This document shows, piece by piece, positions 20,210 to 31,385 of a DNA stretch of 64,000 nucleotides. Numbering within the stretch: the stretch's first letter is position 1; each line of letters begins with the position of its first letter. Source of the stretch: Spirochaetota bacterium (GTDB lineage Bacteria > Spirochaetota > B62-G9 > DRHN01). The position numbers and the translations under genes are program-made. Under the pieces are notes generated by a model, which saw nothing but the letters and a program-made list of their open reading frames with translations, did not search any database and was not told the DNA's origin. Location of the stretch: assembly GCA_016934265.1 (NCBI GenBank), contig JAFGTF010000080.1, positions 1 to 64,000 on the forward strand. The letters run 5' to 3'.

Positions 20210-23200
20210 GGACCGGTCCCTCCTCCGTTTGCCGTTTCGATTCTATCCTTTTGTTCCCGTGATTCCGATTGAATATTGAGTAGAGCACGGGAATGAGGAA
20301 AAGCGTCATGATCATACTGACGCTCAAACCGCCTATCACCGTCTGCCCGATCGGCTGCACGAGCTCCGCTCCCTCGCCCGGGAAGAACCCCATGGGTACC
20401 ATGGCCAGCACCGTGGTAAGCGTTGTCATGAGAATAGGCCTCAGGCGATGACCGCCCGCCTCGATACAGGCGTCCCGTATGGGCAGGCCACGCGCGCGCA
20501 TCAGGTTCGTGTAGTCAACGAGCACTATGCCGTTGTTGACCACGATACCGAAAAGCATGATAACTCCCACCGCCGTGAACATGTTGAGCTGCTGCCCGGT
20601 GATGAGATAGATGGCGATCACTCCGATAAGCGCCATAGGTATCGTAAAAAACATGATAAAGGGATCCCTGAAGCTCTCGAACTGCCCCGCCATCACTCCG
20701 TACACGAGGAACAGGGCGATAACGACCACTGCCAGCAGTGTCGGGAGATATTTCTTCATATTGCCGATATCTCCCTCATACTCTATAGTCAGTTCCTCGT
20801 CCTGTATTATATTCTGAGAAATCAAGGTGTTTATTCTCCCCTGCACCTCGTTCGTCTTCACACCTGGAAGCAGGCTCCCGGTGAGATGAACGGTACGGGT
20901 CTGGTCCTCCCTGTTTATGTCTACAGGGCCTTCGCCCCTGGTGATAGTAGCAACATTTGAAACGGGAACCCGTGTCCCTGTGCTGCTTGTTACGAAAATC
21001 TTCTCGAGGTCGGGGACCGACTGTCGATCTTCGTTTTGGAGGATTACTACGACGTCATATTCGTTGCCCCCGGTCCGGTACCTCGTTGCGGTAACACCGT
21101 CGACACTCGCCTCTATCTCGCTGCCGATTGCGCTGACGCTGAGCCCGAACGCCGCGGCACGGTCCCTGTCGATGTGCACCTCGAGCTGCGGCAGGCCATC
21201 CTCGAAGTCGATCCTCGTCTCCGGCACCTCGGGCACCTGCGTTCGAATGAGCCGCTGCAGTAAAAGCGCCGTTTCTTTCCCCCTTTCGAGGTCTTCGGTC
21301 TTGATGGCGATATCGATCGGCGATCCGATAAGCATCCGTGTCATGCTCCGTCCCCGCGAAAAAGAAAGCTCCGCCCCGGGGAAGTCGGCGAAGTGAGAAC
21401 GAAGAATCTGCTTCACCGCATCCGAGTCGTAGGTCCGCTCCCCATAGTCCGGCAGCACGACCGATATGCTCCCCTCGTTGGTCTTCGCGCCACCGAAAAA
21501 CCTACCGAACCCGGCCTCGACTATAAGGTTCTTGTATGAAGGAATCTCCTCTTTTACCACCCGTTCCAGGTCATCGAGCACCGATTTCGTCACCTCGATC
21601 CTCGTTCCGAGCGGAAGCTTTACCTCGACCTCCACGGTGTCTTGCTTCGATTCGGGTATGAGGGTGAAGCCGGCCCGCGGCGCGAGTATGAGGCTTCCGG
21701 CAAAAACCGCCGCTATTATGAGCAGGGTGACGAGCTTGTGGTTGAGCACCGCGCCGAGCGCCCTCTTGTATGCGCCCTCGATCACCTTGAAGCTCGACTC
21801 CATACCGTCGTCTATCCACCTTAAGAACCTGTTTTTAAGCGGCCTTTGCCTGTTCGTATGAACCGGCAGGTATTTACTCGAAAGCACCGGCACGAGAAAA
21901 AGGGCGACTAAGAGTGATGATACAAGCGCGATTATAATGACAAGGGAGAAGTTGCTGAAAAGCACCCCTATCATCTCGAGCTTCCGTTTAAACATGATGA
22001 GCGGGAGAAACACGCAGATCGTCGTCAGCGTGGAAGCGGTTATCGCATTTATCATCTCCCTGCTTCCGAGCACTGCGGCAAGTTTGAGCTTCGTACCGCG
22101 CTCTCGGTAGTGGTGTATGTTCTCCAGGATGACGATCGAGCTGTCCACCACCATTCCTATGCCGAGTGCGAGTCCCGCGAGCGTCATCATGTTCAACGTG
22201 AGCCCGGCGAAATAGAGAGACATCATCGTGATAAGCAGGGCGATGGGTATCGCCAGCCCGACTACGAGCGTCGACCGAATCCGCCGCAAAAAGAAGAAGA
22301 GCACCGCTACGGCGAAAACCCCTCCCCACAGGGCGGAGGACACAACCTGGTTGATGGAGTTTCTTATCTGCTCCGTGGTATCGTCGATGACCTCGATCTC
22401 CACGCCGGTCGGGAGGCCGCCGTTGATGCGTTTGATCCGCTCCTTGACATTGTCGGCTACCGCGACCGAGTTCTCCCCGCTCTGCTTCTGAACCATGATG
22501 TACACGCCCGGCTCTCCGTTCAGGAATACGACGCCGGACTGGTCCTCGTATCCGTCATACACCCGGGCGATGTCCCTGAGCCGTACCGGAACCTGCGACT
22601 GCCCCCTGTATGAGACCACCGTGTTCTCTATCTCCTCGATCGAGGAAAATTCGCCCGTCGTTCTTATAAGAAGGTTCGTGTCCCCCTCCGTGATCTTGCC
22701 GCCACCGACCTGAAGGTTGTTCTTCGCGAGGATACCGGCGATACCGGTAAGCGTCAGGTCGTAGGCCTCGAGCCGGTTTTGGGTCACCTCCACCCTGATC
22801 TCGCGCTCCCTCCCCCCCCTCACCCTTGTTATGGCAACACCTTCGACCTGCTCTATCCTCGGCTGTACGTAGTCCACCGCGATCTGACGCATCTCTTCCG
22901 GAGACCTGTTGCCCCGCATGGCGAGGTGTAAGACCGGAATCATCGAGGTGTCGAACTTGAATATCTGCGGCGTATCCGCATCGTCGGGAAGCCCGCGCTT
23001 GGCGAGCTCAATCTTGTCGCGCACGTCGTTCGTCGCCTCGCTCAGGTCCGTACCCCAGGTAAACGTGAGGCGTATCATGCTCGAACCTTCCGAAGAGGTC
23101 GAGGACATGCTGCTGATACCGCTAACCGAGCTCAGCGATCCCTCGAGTGTCCGGGTCACCGTCTCCTCCACCTCCTCCGGTCCGGCCCCCGAGTAGGTCG

Positions 23201-23345
23201 TCGTCACTATGAGCACGGGATTCTCGACATCCGGGAAGAGGTCGATCGGAAGCTCCCGTACCACGTAAATGCCGACGCCGATGATAAGCACGAAGACTAT
23301 GAAGATCATCACGGGCCTGTTGACCACCGTCTTCAACATGCTCAT
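20196..23345 (-). CDS. RND efflux transporter permease
   Basis: 1049 aa; RPVMIFIVFVLIIGVGIYVVRELPIDLFPDVENPV; typical internal duplication. Confidence 0.95.
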   Translation of the reverse strand: MSMLKTVVNRPVMIFIVFVLIIGVGIYVVRELPIDLFPDVENPVLIVTTTYSGAGPEEVEETVTRTLEGSLSSVSGISSMSSTSSEGSSMIRLTFTWGTDLSEATNDVRDKIELAKRGLPDDADTPQIFKFDTSMIPVLHLAMRGNRSPEEMRQIAVDYVQPRIEQVEGVAITRVRGGREREIRVEVTQNRLEAYDLTLTGIAGILAKNNLQVGGGKITEGDTNLLIRTTGEFSSIEEIENTVVSYRGQSQVPVRLRDIARVYDGYEDQSGVVFLNGEPGVYIMVQKQSGENSVAVADNVKERIKRINGGLPTGVEIEVIDDTTEQIRNSINQVVSSALWGGVFAVAVLFFFLRRIRSTLVVGLAIPIALLITMMSLYFAGLTLNMMTLAGLALGIGMVVDSSIVILENIHHYRERGTKLKLAAVLGSREMINAITASTLTTICVFLPLIMFKRKLEMIGVLFSNFSLVIIIALVSSLLVALFLVPVLSSKYLPVHTNRQRPLKNRFLRWIDDGMESSFKVIEGAYKRALGAVLNHKLVTLLIIAAVFAGSLILAPRAGFTLIPESKQDTVEVEVKLPLGTRIEVTKSVLDDLERVVKEEIPSYKNLIVEAGFGRFFGGAKTNEGSISVVLPDYGERTYDSDAVKQILRSHFADFPGAELSFSRGRSMTRMLIGSPIDIAIKTEDLERGKETALLLQRLIRTQVPEVPETRIDFEDGLPQLEVHIDRDRAAAFGLSVSAIGSEIEASVDGVTATRYRTGGNEYDVVVILQNEDRQSVPDLEKIFVTSSTGTRVPVSNVATITRGEGPVDINREDQTRTVHLTGSLLPGVKTNEVQGRINTLISQNIIQDEELTIEYEGDIGNMKKYLPTLLAVVVIALFLVYGVMAGQFESFRDPFIMFFTIPMALIGVIAIYLITGQQLNMFTAVGVIMLFGIVVNNGIVLVDYTNLMRARGLPIRDACIEAGGHRLRPILMTTLTTVLAMVPMGFFPGEGAELVQPIGQTVIGGLSVSMIMTLFLIPVLYSIFNRNHGNKRIESKRQTEEGPVHEKA

Positions 23346-24391
23346 TCGCCGCCCCCCTGACCGGTACCATCCGTCGAGCTTTTTCCTCCTTCCACGACTC
23401 GCACCTTCGCTCCGTCGTCGAGGAGCGTCTGACCCCGTATTACCACCATCTCATCCACGCTCAGACCGGATACAATCTCCGTCATGCCGTCAACGGAGAT
23501 CCCTGATACGACCTCCCGTTCCGTCGCGTTCGAGCCCTCCAGGACGAAAACGACCTGCCTGCCCCCCCGGTTTATCACACTGTCGGCCGGTACCGTTAGT
23601 GCGTTGGAACGAACCTCAGTGACGAGCCGTATCTCGGCGAACATACCCGCTTTGACCTGCCGCTTCGGATCGTCGAACTCCAGCTTGATCTCCATACTCC
23701 TGGAAACAGGATCGAGCGCAGGGCTCATCTCCGCCACCCGCGCCTGAAATGTCAGGCCGGGGTAGGCATCGAACGAGAGCAGCGCGCTCCTTCCCACTTT
23801 TATCTTTCCCACGAAGCGCTCGGGAACGAACGTCTCGACCCTGAGGCGCTCGAGGCTTCCGAGCTCTACGATCGGTACCGAAGATGAAACCGCGGCACCG
23901 TGCATTACCGGAATAGCCGTCACGATTCCGGATATCGACGCGGTTACCGGACTCTTGGCATACCTGCTACCCGGCTTGGACGGGTCCACCACGGCGACGG
24001 TCTGTCCCTCTTTCACCGCCTCTCCCACCCGAACCGTGATATCGGTGACCTTTCCGGAGATGTCGGGGTAGACATATATTGTGGTCTCGGCCGCGACGTC
24101 ACCGTTCAGCTTAATATAGTTTTCCAGCCTGCGATACACCGCTGGGCTCACATTTACGGGGAACACCGCCTGGTCACGGGCTCCGGACGGGCCCAGACCG
24201 CTCCGACCGCCGGTCAGCCGCCGCGTTCGGGCCAAAGCGGCTGTTTCTCCCTGGGCCGGTGAAGGAACGCTCTTTTTAGGCATCCCTCGCTGCGGCTCGA
24301 CGCCCGCGAAACGAAGGACGATGCCGAACACGGCAATGATCACGAGTATCCCGAGGATGATAAACAGCGCGACCTTTCCCTTTTTCTTCAT
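23342..24391 (-). CDS. RND efflux periplasmic adaptor (membrane fusion) subunit
   Basis: GKVTDITVRVGEAVKEGQTVAVVD; overlaps the permease ORF. Confidence 0.92.
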   Translation of the reverse strand: MKKKGKVALFIILGILVIIAVFGIVLRFAGVEPQRGMPKKSVPSPAQGETAALARTRRLTGGRSGLGPSGARDQAVFPVNVSPAVYRRLENYIKLNGDVAAETTIYVYPDISGKVTDITVRVGEAVKEGQTVAVVDPSKPGSRYAKSPVTASISGIVTAIPVMHGAAVSSSVPIVELGSLERLRVETFVPERFVGKIKVGRSALLSFDAYPGLTFQARVAEMSPALDPVSRSMEIKLEFDDPKRQVKAGMFAEIRLVTEVRSNALTVPADSVINRGGRQVVFVLEGSNATEREVVSGISVDGMTEIVSGLSVDEMVVIRGQTLLDDGAKVRVVEGGKSSTDGTGQGGGE

Positions 24392-24441
24392 CTATGCCTT
24401 CCTCCTGTCTCGGAATCCACTGCATATGCACGTGTGACCGC

Positions 24442-25782
24442 TTACAACCGGTCGACACCCACCGCGTCCATAAGATCGAACAGGGCCGTTTTATAGTCGT
24501 ACACCGCTTCGAGATATCCGAGCCGCGCGCCGTTGAGATTCACCTGTGCATCCTGGAGCTCAAGGCTCGTAATGAGCCCGTTTCTATATCTCTCTTTCGC
24601 AGATTCGTAGAGCCTCTCTGCGAGCGATACCGCCTTCCTGTTCGAAGCGATCTGGGACTCTTTCTGCTCTATCGTGCGTAAGAGCGTCTCGATGGCGCTC
24701 TGTACGCTCGTCTTCAGTGAATCACGCTCGTAGCCGAGCCTTTTTCTGTCGAGCTCACCCTGCGCTATTGCGGCATTCTCGCCGCTCCAGGGAAAGAGGT
24801 TCGAGAGCGGTACGGTCACCTGGAGCCCGACAGAAAGATCGCCCTCCCATGAGTCCTCTCCCCAGTACAACGGGGCGCCCGTCGCGGAGTCGACGCCGCT
24901 TTTAAGAGAGTATTCCGCAAACGCCGATACGGTCGGGTTCTTTTGTCTTTTATTGAGATCGTTCTGGACCTCCTGCAGGAGTATGGATTGGCCGTACTGC
25001 CGAAGCGAGTAATTATTTGAAAGTGCCTGCTGCTCGAGGCCCTCCGGAGTAAGCGGCGTATGTTCCTCTTCGAGACTTCCCACAAGGGTCACCTCCTCCC
25101 AAACTCCTTCGATGCCGAGTAGATCGACGACCGCGATGAGTGAATTCTCGACCTGGTTTCGCGCGGCGAGCAGCGTCGGCCTGTAACTCTCGAGGTCGGA
25201 TTCCGCACGCAGCACCTCGTAGTCCGGAATGAGACCCGCTTCGTACCGCTCCCGCGCGATCCGCAGCGCGTCCTCCTTGTATGAGAGGGTCTTTTCCTGA
25301 ACAGTCAGCATCTCGCGGGCGAGCAGGTAGCCGTAAAAACCCCTCTGAATCGAAACAGAGAGCGATCGCTTTTCCTCCTCGAGGGCGAGCCTTGCCGTTG
25401 ACACGCCCGCCTCCGAAAGGCGTACCGCGCTGTTTATTTTTCCGAAGGTGGTAATGACCTGGCTCAGGCTCGCCGACAGCGAGACCGGGTCCTGCGAGGA
25501 AGTATAAATCGCGGCCGTTGTACCCGCTGTTATAGGCTCGAAAAGATGCGTATACCGCGCACCTACAGAAACGGTCGGAAAGCGCGAAGATTCAGCCGAC
25601 CGGACCCCCTGCTCGGCCGACTGAACGGCTACCTGCTTCGCCTTGACGGACTCGCTGTTTTTGAGACCGGCGGCTATCGCCTCGTCAAGGGTGAGAGTGA
25701 GCTTCTGCGCGTACGCAGGCGACACCCCGGCGATACACAGCACGGTAACAACGATTGCTTTCAGCACTCCTCTCTTTTTCAT
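24442..25782 (-). CDS. TolC-family outer-membrane efflux protein
   Basis: Signal peptide; LTLDEAIAAGLKNSESVKAK; coiled-coil repeats; MKKRGV start chosen. Confidence 0.92.
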   Translation of the reverse strand: MKKRGVLKAIVVTVLCIAGVSPAYAQKLTLTLDEAIAAGLKNSESVKAKQVAVQSAEQGVRSAESSRFPTVSVGARYTHLFEPITAGTTAAIYTSSQDPVSLSASLSQVITTFGKINSAVRLSEAGVSTARLALEEEKRSLSVSIQRGFYGYLLAREMLTVQEKTLSYKEDALRIARERYEAGLIPDYEVLRAESDLESYRPTLLAARNQVENSLIAVVDLLGIEGVWEEVTLVGSLEEEHTPLTPEGLEQQALSNNYSLRQYGQSILLQEVQNDLNKRQKNPTVSAFAEYSLKSGVDSATGAPLYWGEDSWEGDLSVGLQVTVPLSNLFPWSGENAAIAQGELDRKRLGYERDSLKTSVQSAIETLLRTIEQKESQIASNRKAVSLAERLYESAKERYRNGLITSLELQDAQVNLNGARLGYLEAVYDYKTALFDLMDAVGVDRL

Positions 25783-26408
25783 ACCGCTTTCCCCCCGTAT
25801 TTTGTGCGGATTCGTAACAGACAACGAATACCCACCATGATAGAGCTTTTTCTAAAACTATCCAATTAACGGTATATAAACAAATGATAAACTTTTATCC
25901 GCCCGCTGGTATATGAGGTCCTCTTTCAGTTCGAAAAACCGATGAGCCGTGCAACTGAAACCGCTCTCTTAGCCAATTAATGCAAATAAAGACCGATATC
26001 CGGCATTGTCAATGAAAAAGTGGAAAAGACGGTCTGGTCTCCGATACATACCCGAACCCTGTCCATACCGTAATTCTCCCTTTGGAATCGCGGATACGGG
26101 ATCATGGTATTGCGTGCGGTATTCACACGGAGATACGGGGGATGGAAAAGGAGTATACCGTATCGATCCTTAAGTTCGAAAACGATATATGGGGAGGACG
26201 AAGATAAATAGATTGAGAACATCCGATAAGCTGGTATAATTAGTGTCTGGTGAATCATTGACCGGAAACTTGTGTTCTTCGAACGTTGCAGTTCTTGACG
26301 GCTGCAGTATGTTCGTATAATGCACTGATGTACGAAATGCATTATCCGTTTATGCCTGATCCGCCAGGGACTAACAAACGGTCATATCTCGTATTCAGGA
26401 GGAATCGA

Positions 26409-27044
26409 ATGGCTGTAAAAAAACCCACCTACCCTATCGACATCACGGCGGATCTCGGCAAACCGCCCTCCCGGGCGCTCTGGCTGGTTAAGTGGCTGCT
26501 TCTCATCCCGCACATCATCGTACTCGCGCTGTTCTGGATCGCGTTCGTCGTTGTATGGTTCATCGCGTTCTGGGCCATTCTTTTTTCCGGAAAATTCCCC
26601 AGAAAGCTATTCGACTTCAACGTAGGCGTTCTGCGTTGGACATGGCGCGTCAACTTCTACGGCTACTGGATTCTCGGCACGGATCAGTACCCGCCGTTCA
26701 GCCTGAAGCCTTCGGAGGAGTTTCCAGCGGACCTCGAGGTGGAGTACCCCGAGAAACTCTCGCACGGACTTCCCCTCGTGAAGTGGATTCTCGCGGCTCC
26801 GCACTACCTCGTGCTGACGCCGCTTTTGAGCTGGGGTGTCTGGCAGGCGGACGAGAAAAGCGCGCCTTTTATCGGCCTCATCTTCGCCCTCGCGATCATC
26901 GTCGCGGTTCTCCTTCTGTTCACGAAGAAGTACAACAAGGACATTTTCAAGCTCAATACGGGCATCGCCCGATGGGCGCTTCGGGTAATGGCTTATGTCG
27001 GGCTTATGACGGACGAATATCCTCCCTTCCGTCTGTGGGAGTGA
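26409..27044 (+). CDS. DUF4389-domain membrane protein
   Basis: Duplicated pattern LGKPPSRALWLVKWLLLIPHIIVL / HGLPLVKWILAAPHYLVL; TDQYPPFSL / TDEYPPFRL. Confidence 0.8.
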   Translation: MAVKKPTYPIDITADLGKPPSRALWLVKWLLLIPHIIVLALFWIAFVVVWFIAFWAILFSGKFPRKLFDFNVGVLRWTWRVNFYGYWILGTDQYPPFSLKPSEEFPADLEVEYPEKLSHGLPLVKWILAAPHYLVLTPLLSWGVWQADEKSAPFIGLIFALAIIVAVLLLFTKKYNKDIFKLNTGIARWALRVMAYVGLMTDEYPPFRLWE

Positions 27045-27193
27045 AGGCGTACCGAATTTTTCGCCGTAAGGAAGCGAAACTGCAGCGGAAGGATACCGAT
27101 AGAGAGCGTTATAACGAAACCACCGCGGTATAGTATAGTGCAGACGCCGTTTGCGTTACAAAACGGGGCATCCATCGATTACAGGGAGAGGTC

Positions 27194-28072
27194 ATGCCGG
27201 AGCTCACTGTCATTCCAGGCCTGTTCGGACTCGGGATAGTGGTCGGCGCCATATCCCCCACGTTCGGGATCGGCGGAGGGCTTCTCACCGTGCCGGCGCT
27301 CCTTCTCATATACGGACAGGCGTTCGGCTTCACCGGAGATACCGCCACCGCGACCTCGCTCGGCGTGATCGTCTTCACCTCGCTCAGCGGAACGATCGCG
27401 TATATGCGGGAAAAGAGGATCGACTACAAGGTGGCCTTACTCTTCATGCTCTTCGCGATCCCGGGATCTGTGGGGGGCGGCCTCATCTCCAGGTGGATGG
27501 GGGCAAAGGAATTTGCCGTCGACCCGTTCCAGTACACGTTCGCGGGGGTCATGATCGCGACAGCCTTATACAAGCTCTTCACGATACTGGCTGATAGATT
27601 CAGAAAAGGGGATAAAGACCGGCGCACATTGGACGAACCGGCAGTACAAAAAGCAGGGCTTGCCAGGCGGCTCGTGGACAGGCACGGCACGGTGTTCGAG
27701 TACACCGTCCGGCTTTTTCCCGGAACCCTCATCGCATTTATCGGCGGATTTCTCGGCGCAATGCTCGGCCTCGGCGGGGGCGTGATATACGTCGCGATCC
27801 TCACCATGGCCCTGGGAGTCCCCGCCGTCATCGCCACAGCCACCTCGACCTTCACGATACTGGCGGCGAACCCCTTTGCGGTCGCCCTCCGCCTACGCTC
27901 GATCCAATGGGGATGGGTCGTCGCACTCGCCGCAGGCACGGTACTCTCCGCGAGCATCGTGCCGAGATTCCTGCACAGGGTCCGTTCCGAGTGGATCCTC
28001 GCCGGATTCTGGACACTCGCGATACTGGCCTCGGTCAGGCTTTTATTGAAAGTGTCCGGCGTCGTGATATAG
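27194..28072 (+). CDS. TauE/SafE-family (TSUP) transporter
   Basis: Multi-TM; GFLGAMLGLGGGVIYVAIL and ISPTFGIGGGLLTVPALL duplicated glycine motifs. Confidence 0.9.
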   Translation: MPELTVIPGLFGLGIVVGAISPTFGIGGGLLTVPALLLIYGQAFGFTGDTATATSLGVIVFTSLSGTIAYMREKRIDYKVALLFMLFAIPGSVGGGLISRWMGAKEFAVDPFQYTFAGVMIATALYKLFTILADRFRKGDKDRRTLDEPAVQKAGLARRLVDRHGTVFEYTVRLFPGTLIAFIGGFLGAMLGLGGGVIYVAILTMALGVPAVIATATSTFTILAANPFAVALRLRSIQWGWVVALAAGTVLSASIVPRFLHRVRSEWILAGFWTLAILASVRLLLKVSGVVI

Positions 28073-28303
28073 TACCGGTCCTCCGTATGACAATACACGC
28101 GTGCGGACGGTGCCTGTGTATCTTTCCTTCGAGATGGGGTTTCATACTCACGGAAGGGACGTATCGTAGAAGCGGTCGTCCCGTCGCATTCACATTCCCC
28201 AGACGGCTACTAAGCGGCGTATTGCGAAATCGAACGTATCCGTACAGGACATGACCCTACCCCCCGCCGTACATTCCGTAATTCGCTTTACTGATTATCA
28301 TAA

Positions 28304-28331
28304 TTGACAAAATCCCTATTACTGTTATAAT
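28304..28331 (+). promoter_or_regulatory. Promoter TTGACA-N16-TATAAT upstream of the LamG lipoprotein
   Basis: ttgacaaaatccctattactgttataat. Confidence 0.6.
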
Positions 28332-28401
28332 TCTATTATCTATATTTTACTCATCCTGTAAGCATGATGCTCACACCGACAGCATCAAAAAGGAGAATCA
28401 G

Positions 28402-29103
28402 ATGACAGTCAGAAGATGTCTTGGGATGATGCTGCCGCTGTCAGCGGCCGTCGTTGTCGCCATCCCGCTTCTATTAGGGGGGTGTGCAGGCACCGGGAAC
28501 GAAAGCGGGAACGGTTTCGATCCAACGGCCGGCCTCATACACTACTACCCGTTCTCAGGAGACGCGACCGACGCATGCGACGGGCCCAAGAACGGCACGG
28601 TCGACGGCGCGCTCCTCACTGCCGACAGGCACTACAGCGAGGACTCCACGTACAGCTTCGACGGCGACGATAGAATTTTTCTCGACTACTTCCCTGTCCC
28701 CGACACGTTCACTATCTCCGCCTGGATCAAGACAGCAGAAACGTCCGGTAATATTATACTGTGGAGAGAAGTACCAACCGGCCTCGGAACCGATGGGGAA
28801 GTTTTTTCCGTATACGAGGGCCATATCTCCTTCTCGGAATCCAACGGAATGGCGGGCGATAGTATCGATGGCGAGACAAATATTGCAGGCGACACATGGA
28901 CCCATGTTGCTGCAGTAAAGAGCGGCGACATGCTTACCCTCTATGTCGACGGCGTATACGAAACGGATAATGCTCTTTCGTCGATGGACCTAATCCTCAA
29001 CGAACTCACTCTAGGGCATCAATTCACCGGCATCATCGACGAGGTGCGGGTGTACGACCGGGCGCTGGGCCAAAACGAAATACAGCAGCTTGCGGCGATG
29101 TAA
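28402..29103 (+). CDS. LamG (concanavalin-like) domain lipoprotein
   Basis: Lipobox LLLGGC; YSFDGDDRIFL, FTISAWIKT, TWTHVAAVKSGDMLTLYVDGV, IIDEVRVYDRAL. Confidence 0.88.
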   Translation: MTVRRCLGMMLPLSAAVVVAIPLLLGGCAGTGNESGNGFDPTAGLIHYYPFSGDATDACDGPKNGTVDGALLTADRHYSEDSTYSFDGDDRIFLDYFPVPDTFTISAWIKTAETSGNIILWREVPTGLGTDGEVFSVYEGHISFSESNGMAGDSIDGETNIAGDTWTHVAAVKSGDMLTLYVDGVYETDNALSSMDLILNELTLGHQFTGIIDEVRVYDRALGQNEIQQLAAM

Positions 29104-29355
29104 GCGTTATTCAAGACAGTCGAAAAACAGCATTCTTCTACGCGGGTGCCGAATGTTTCTTCATTTTCATAATCTCGGTAAACGGAACGGAGTATTGATG
29201 AGAACAACCAGCGGGATTTTCCATGCGTCATGAATCGGTATGATCGTTTCAAGGGAGTAACAAACCCCTTAAAAACTGCGACCATACGAGGCAGCCGATA
29301 CTGTCTTCGGATTTTTACATTACATTCTTAAACGGTTATCCGGCTGCGACCCGTC

Positions 29356-30384
29356 CTACCCGCGGTTTCGACGTAGAAAAGATGCGGTTTCCATCCGATC
29401 CCCAGCGGAAAACCTCTCCGTTTTGCGGGAACCCTCGGTTTTTGTCAAATACAATTTTACTTCCGTCATGTCCGGCAGCGCCGGGATGACGCCCCGCTTC
29501 CCTATCACGAGCTCCGCCACGGCGGACGCAAGGAGCCCGTACGGCTCGATATCGCCCACCCCGCCCCCGGAAGATAAAAGAGAGACACAGACGGCCGCGC
29601 CGTACGAATCCCCCGCTCCGGTCGTATCGATCACCGGAACATCGAGGGGGCCGAACCACATGCCGTCCCCTTCGCTGCTCAAGAGGATCGAGCCTTCATG
29701 TCCAAGCGTCAATGCAACCAGTTTGATCCGGGGATACTCCTCGAAGATTCCAAACAGCATATCCGTGCTGCGAGGGTCCCCCCAAAGGAACCGCCATTCC
29801 TCTATATTGATCTTCAGCACCGACACGGAGGCAAGCATGCGCAACACCTCCTCCCTCAGCCGTTTTTCCGAAGGCCACAGACCGTACCGAAGGTTCGGAT
29901 CGAACACGATGTCCAGGCCGCATGATCGGGCAGTTTCCGCTATCCCGTATGTCGCGCCGCGTATCGGTTCATCCGTCAGACTGATGGAGCTGAAGTATAG
30001 GATCTTCCCCTCCCGTATGAACTCCCCCTCTATCTCCTCGGGCTTCAGATTGATGCTTGCGCTGCCCTCTCGAAAGAAACAGTAGTCCGGCACCCTGTTC
30101 GGATCGAGGCTTATGAAGGCGATACCCGTTTTCCTGCCGGGGTCTTTGAACAGATGCGTGGCGTCGATTCCCATCATCTCGATATGTGCACGGAGATAGT
30201 CGCCGAACGGGTCGTTTCCCACCTTCCCGATAAAGGCCGGGGCGTATCCGAGCTTCTTCACCGCAGCCGCCACATTGGCAGCGGATCCCCCGGCGCTCCG
30301 TATAAACCTCGTGACGCTCCCGAGGTCCCCCGGCTCCTCGGCAATGAAATCAATCATCAGCTCTCCGAGACACAGCACGTCCAT
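29356..30384 (-). CDS. PfkB-family carbohydrate kinase
   Basis: MDVLCLGELMIDF, GGSAANVAAAVKKLG, DTTGAGDSYGAAV motif; start moved inward from the longer ORF. Confidence 0.92.
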   Translation of the reverse strand: MDVLCLGELMIDFIAEEPGDLGSVTRFIRSAGGSAANVAAAVKKLGYAPAFIGKVGNDPFGDYLRAHIEMMGIDATHLFKDPGRKTGIAFISLDPNRVPDYCFFREGSASINLKPEEIEGEFIREGKILYFSSISLTDEPIRGATYGIAETARSCGLDIVFDPNLRYGLWPSEKRLREEVLRMLASVSVLKINIEEWRFLWGDPRSTDMLFGIFEEYPRIKLVALTLGHEGSILLSSEGDGMWFGPLDVPVIDTTGAGDSYGAAVCVSLLSSGGGVGDIEPYGLLASAVAELVIGKRGVIPALPDMTEVKLYLTKTEGSRKTERFSAGDRMETASFLRRNRG

Positions 30385-30395
30385 CACCGCTCCCC

Positions 30396-31385
30396 CTATT
30401 GCCTTCCTTTGCCGTGCCGGACGAGGCGACCCGCCTCCCGTTTGATCCGCTCGACATTCGGAACGACCATCTCTTCCATGACATTCGAGACCGGTACCGG
30501 AACATCGAGGGACGCTATCCTCAACGGGGCTTCTTTCAGCTTTCCGAACAGCTCGCGGTTGACCGCATCTGTTACCGTAAGCCCCCATCCCCCGGTATAC
30601 GGGTTCTCCTCCACCGTTACAAGCCGGCCCGTTTTTTCCACCGATTCCAGAATGAGCTCGAGATCGAGCGGCTTCACTGTCCGCACATCGATCACCTCCA
30701 GGCTGATCCCCTCCTCTAAAAGCTCCTGCGCGGCACGCATCGCCTTGTGGAGCATCAGCCCGCACGAAACAAGGGTGGCGTCTTTCCCCTCCTGCCGGAC
30801 CGCTCCTTTTCCGAGAGGAAGCGCCCGTCCGTCGGGCTCCATCTCCCCCTGTAGCGCGTAGAGGAGCTTGTGCTCCAGGAACAACACCGCCCCGTCATAG
30901 CGGATCGATCCGAGTAAAAGCCCGTAGGCGTCTTTCGGAGTGGACGGCTCCACCACGGTAAGGCCGGGCACGTTCATGAACCAGGCCTCCACGCACTGGC
31001 TTTGCTGCGGCCCGTCCCCCTTGCCGGTGCCGAAATTTGCCCTGATCGTAAGAGGCATTTTTAGCTGGCCCTGCGAGAGCCACGGCATCTTCGCCGCATT
31101 GTTGATCACCTGGTCCATGCAGGTCGTGATGAAGTCGACATACATGATCTCCACCACCGGCCGGAGACCGGAAATCGCCGCGCCAACCCCTATCCCGAGT
31201 ATGCCCGTTTCGTCTAAGGGACTGTCCACCACGCGCCTCTCCCCGAACTGCCTGATCAGCCCTTTGGTAACGTTGAAAATACCCCCATAATAGCCGATAT
31301 CCTCCCCGATGAGGAAAACCGTTTCATCTCGCGTCATCTCGTCGCGCAATGCGAGCCTCAGTGCCCCGCTTATCGTCGTCTTCAT
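30396..31385 (-). CDS. Alpha-ketoacid/acetoin dehydrogenase E1 beta subunit
   Basis: FLIGEDIGYYGGIFNVTKGL, DSPLDETGILGIGVGAA, TVEENPYTGGWG. Confidence 0.92.
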   Translation of the reverse strand: MKTTISGALRLALRDEMTRDETVFLIGEDIGYYGGIFNVTKGLIRQFGERRVVDSPLDETGILGIGVGAAISGLRPVVEIMYVDFITTCMDQVINNAAKMPWLSQGQLKMPLTIRANFGTGKGDGPQQSQCVEAWFMNVPGLTVVEPSTPKDAYGLLLGSIRYDGAVLFLEHKLLYALQGEMEPDGRALPLGKGAVRQEGKDATLVSCGLMLHKAMRAAQELLEEGISLEVIDVRTVKPLDLELILESVEKTGRLVTVEENPYTGGWGLTVTDAVNRELFGKLKEAPLRIASLDVPVPVSNVMEEMVVPNVERIKREAGRLVRHGKGRQ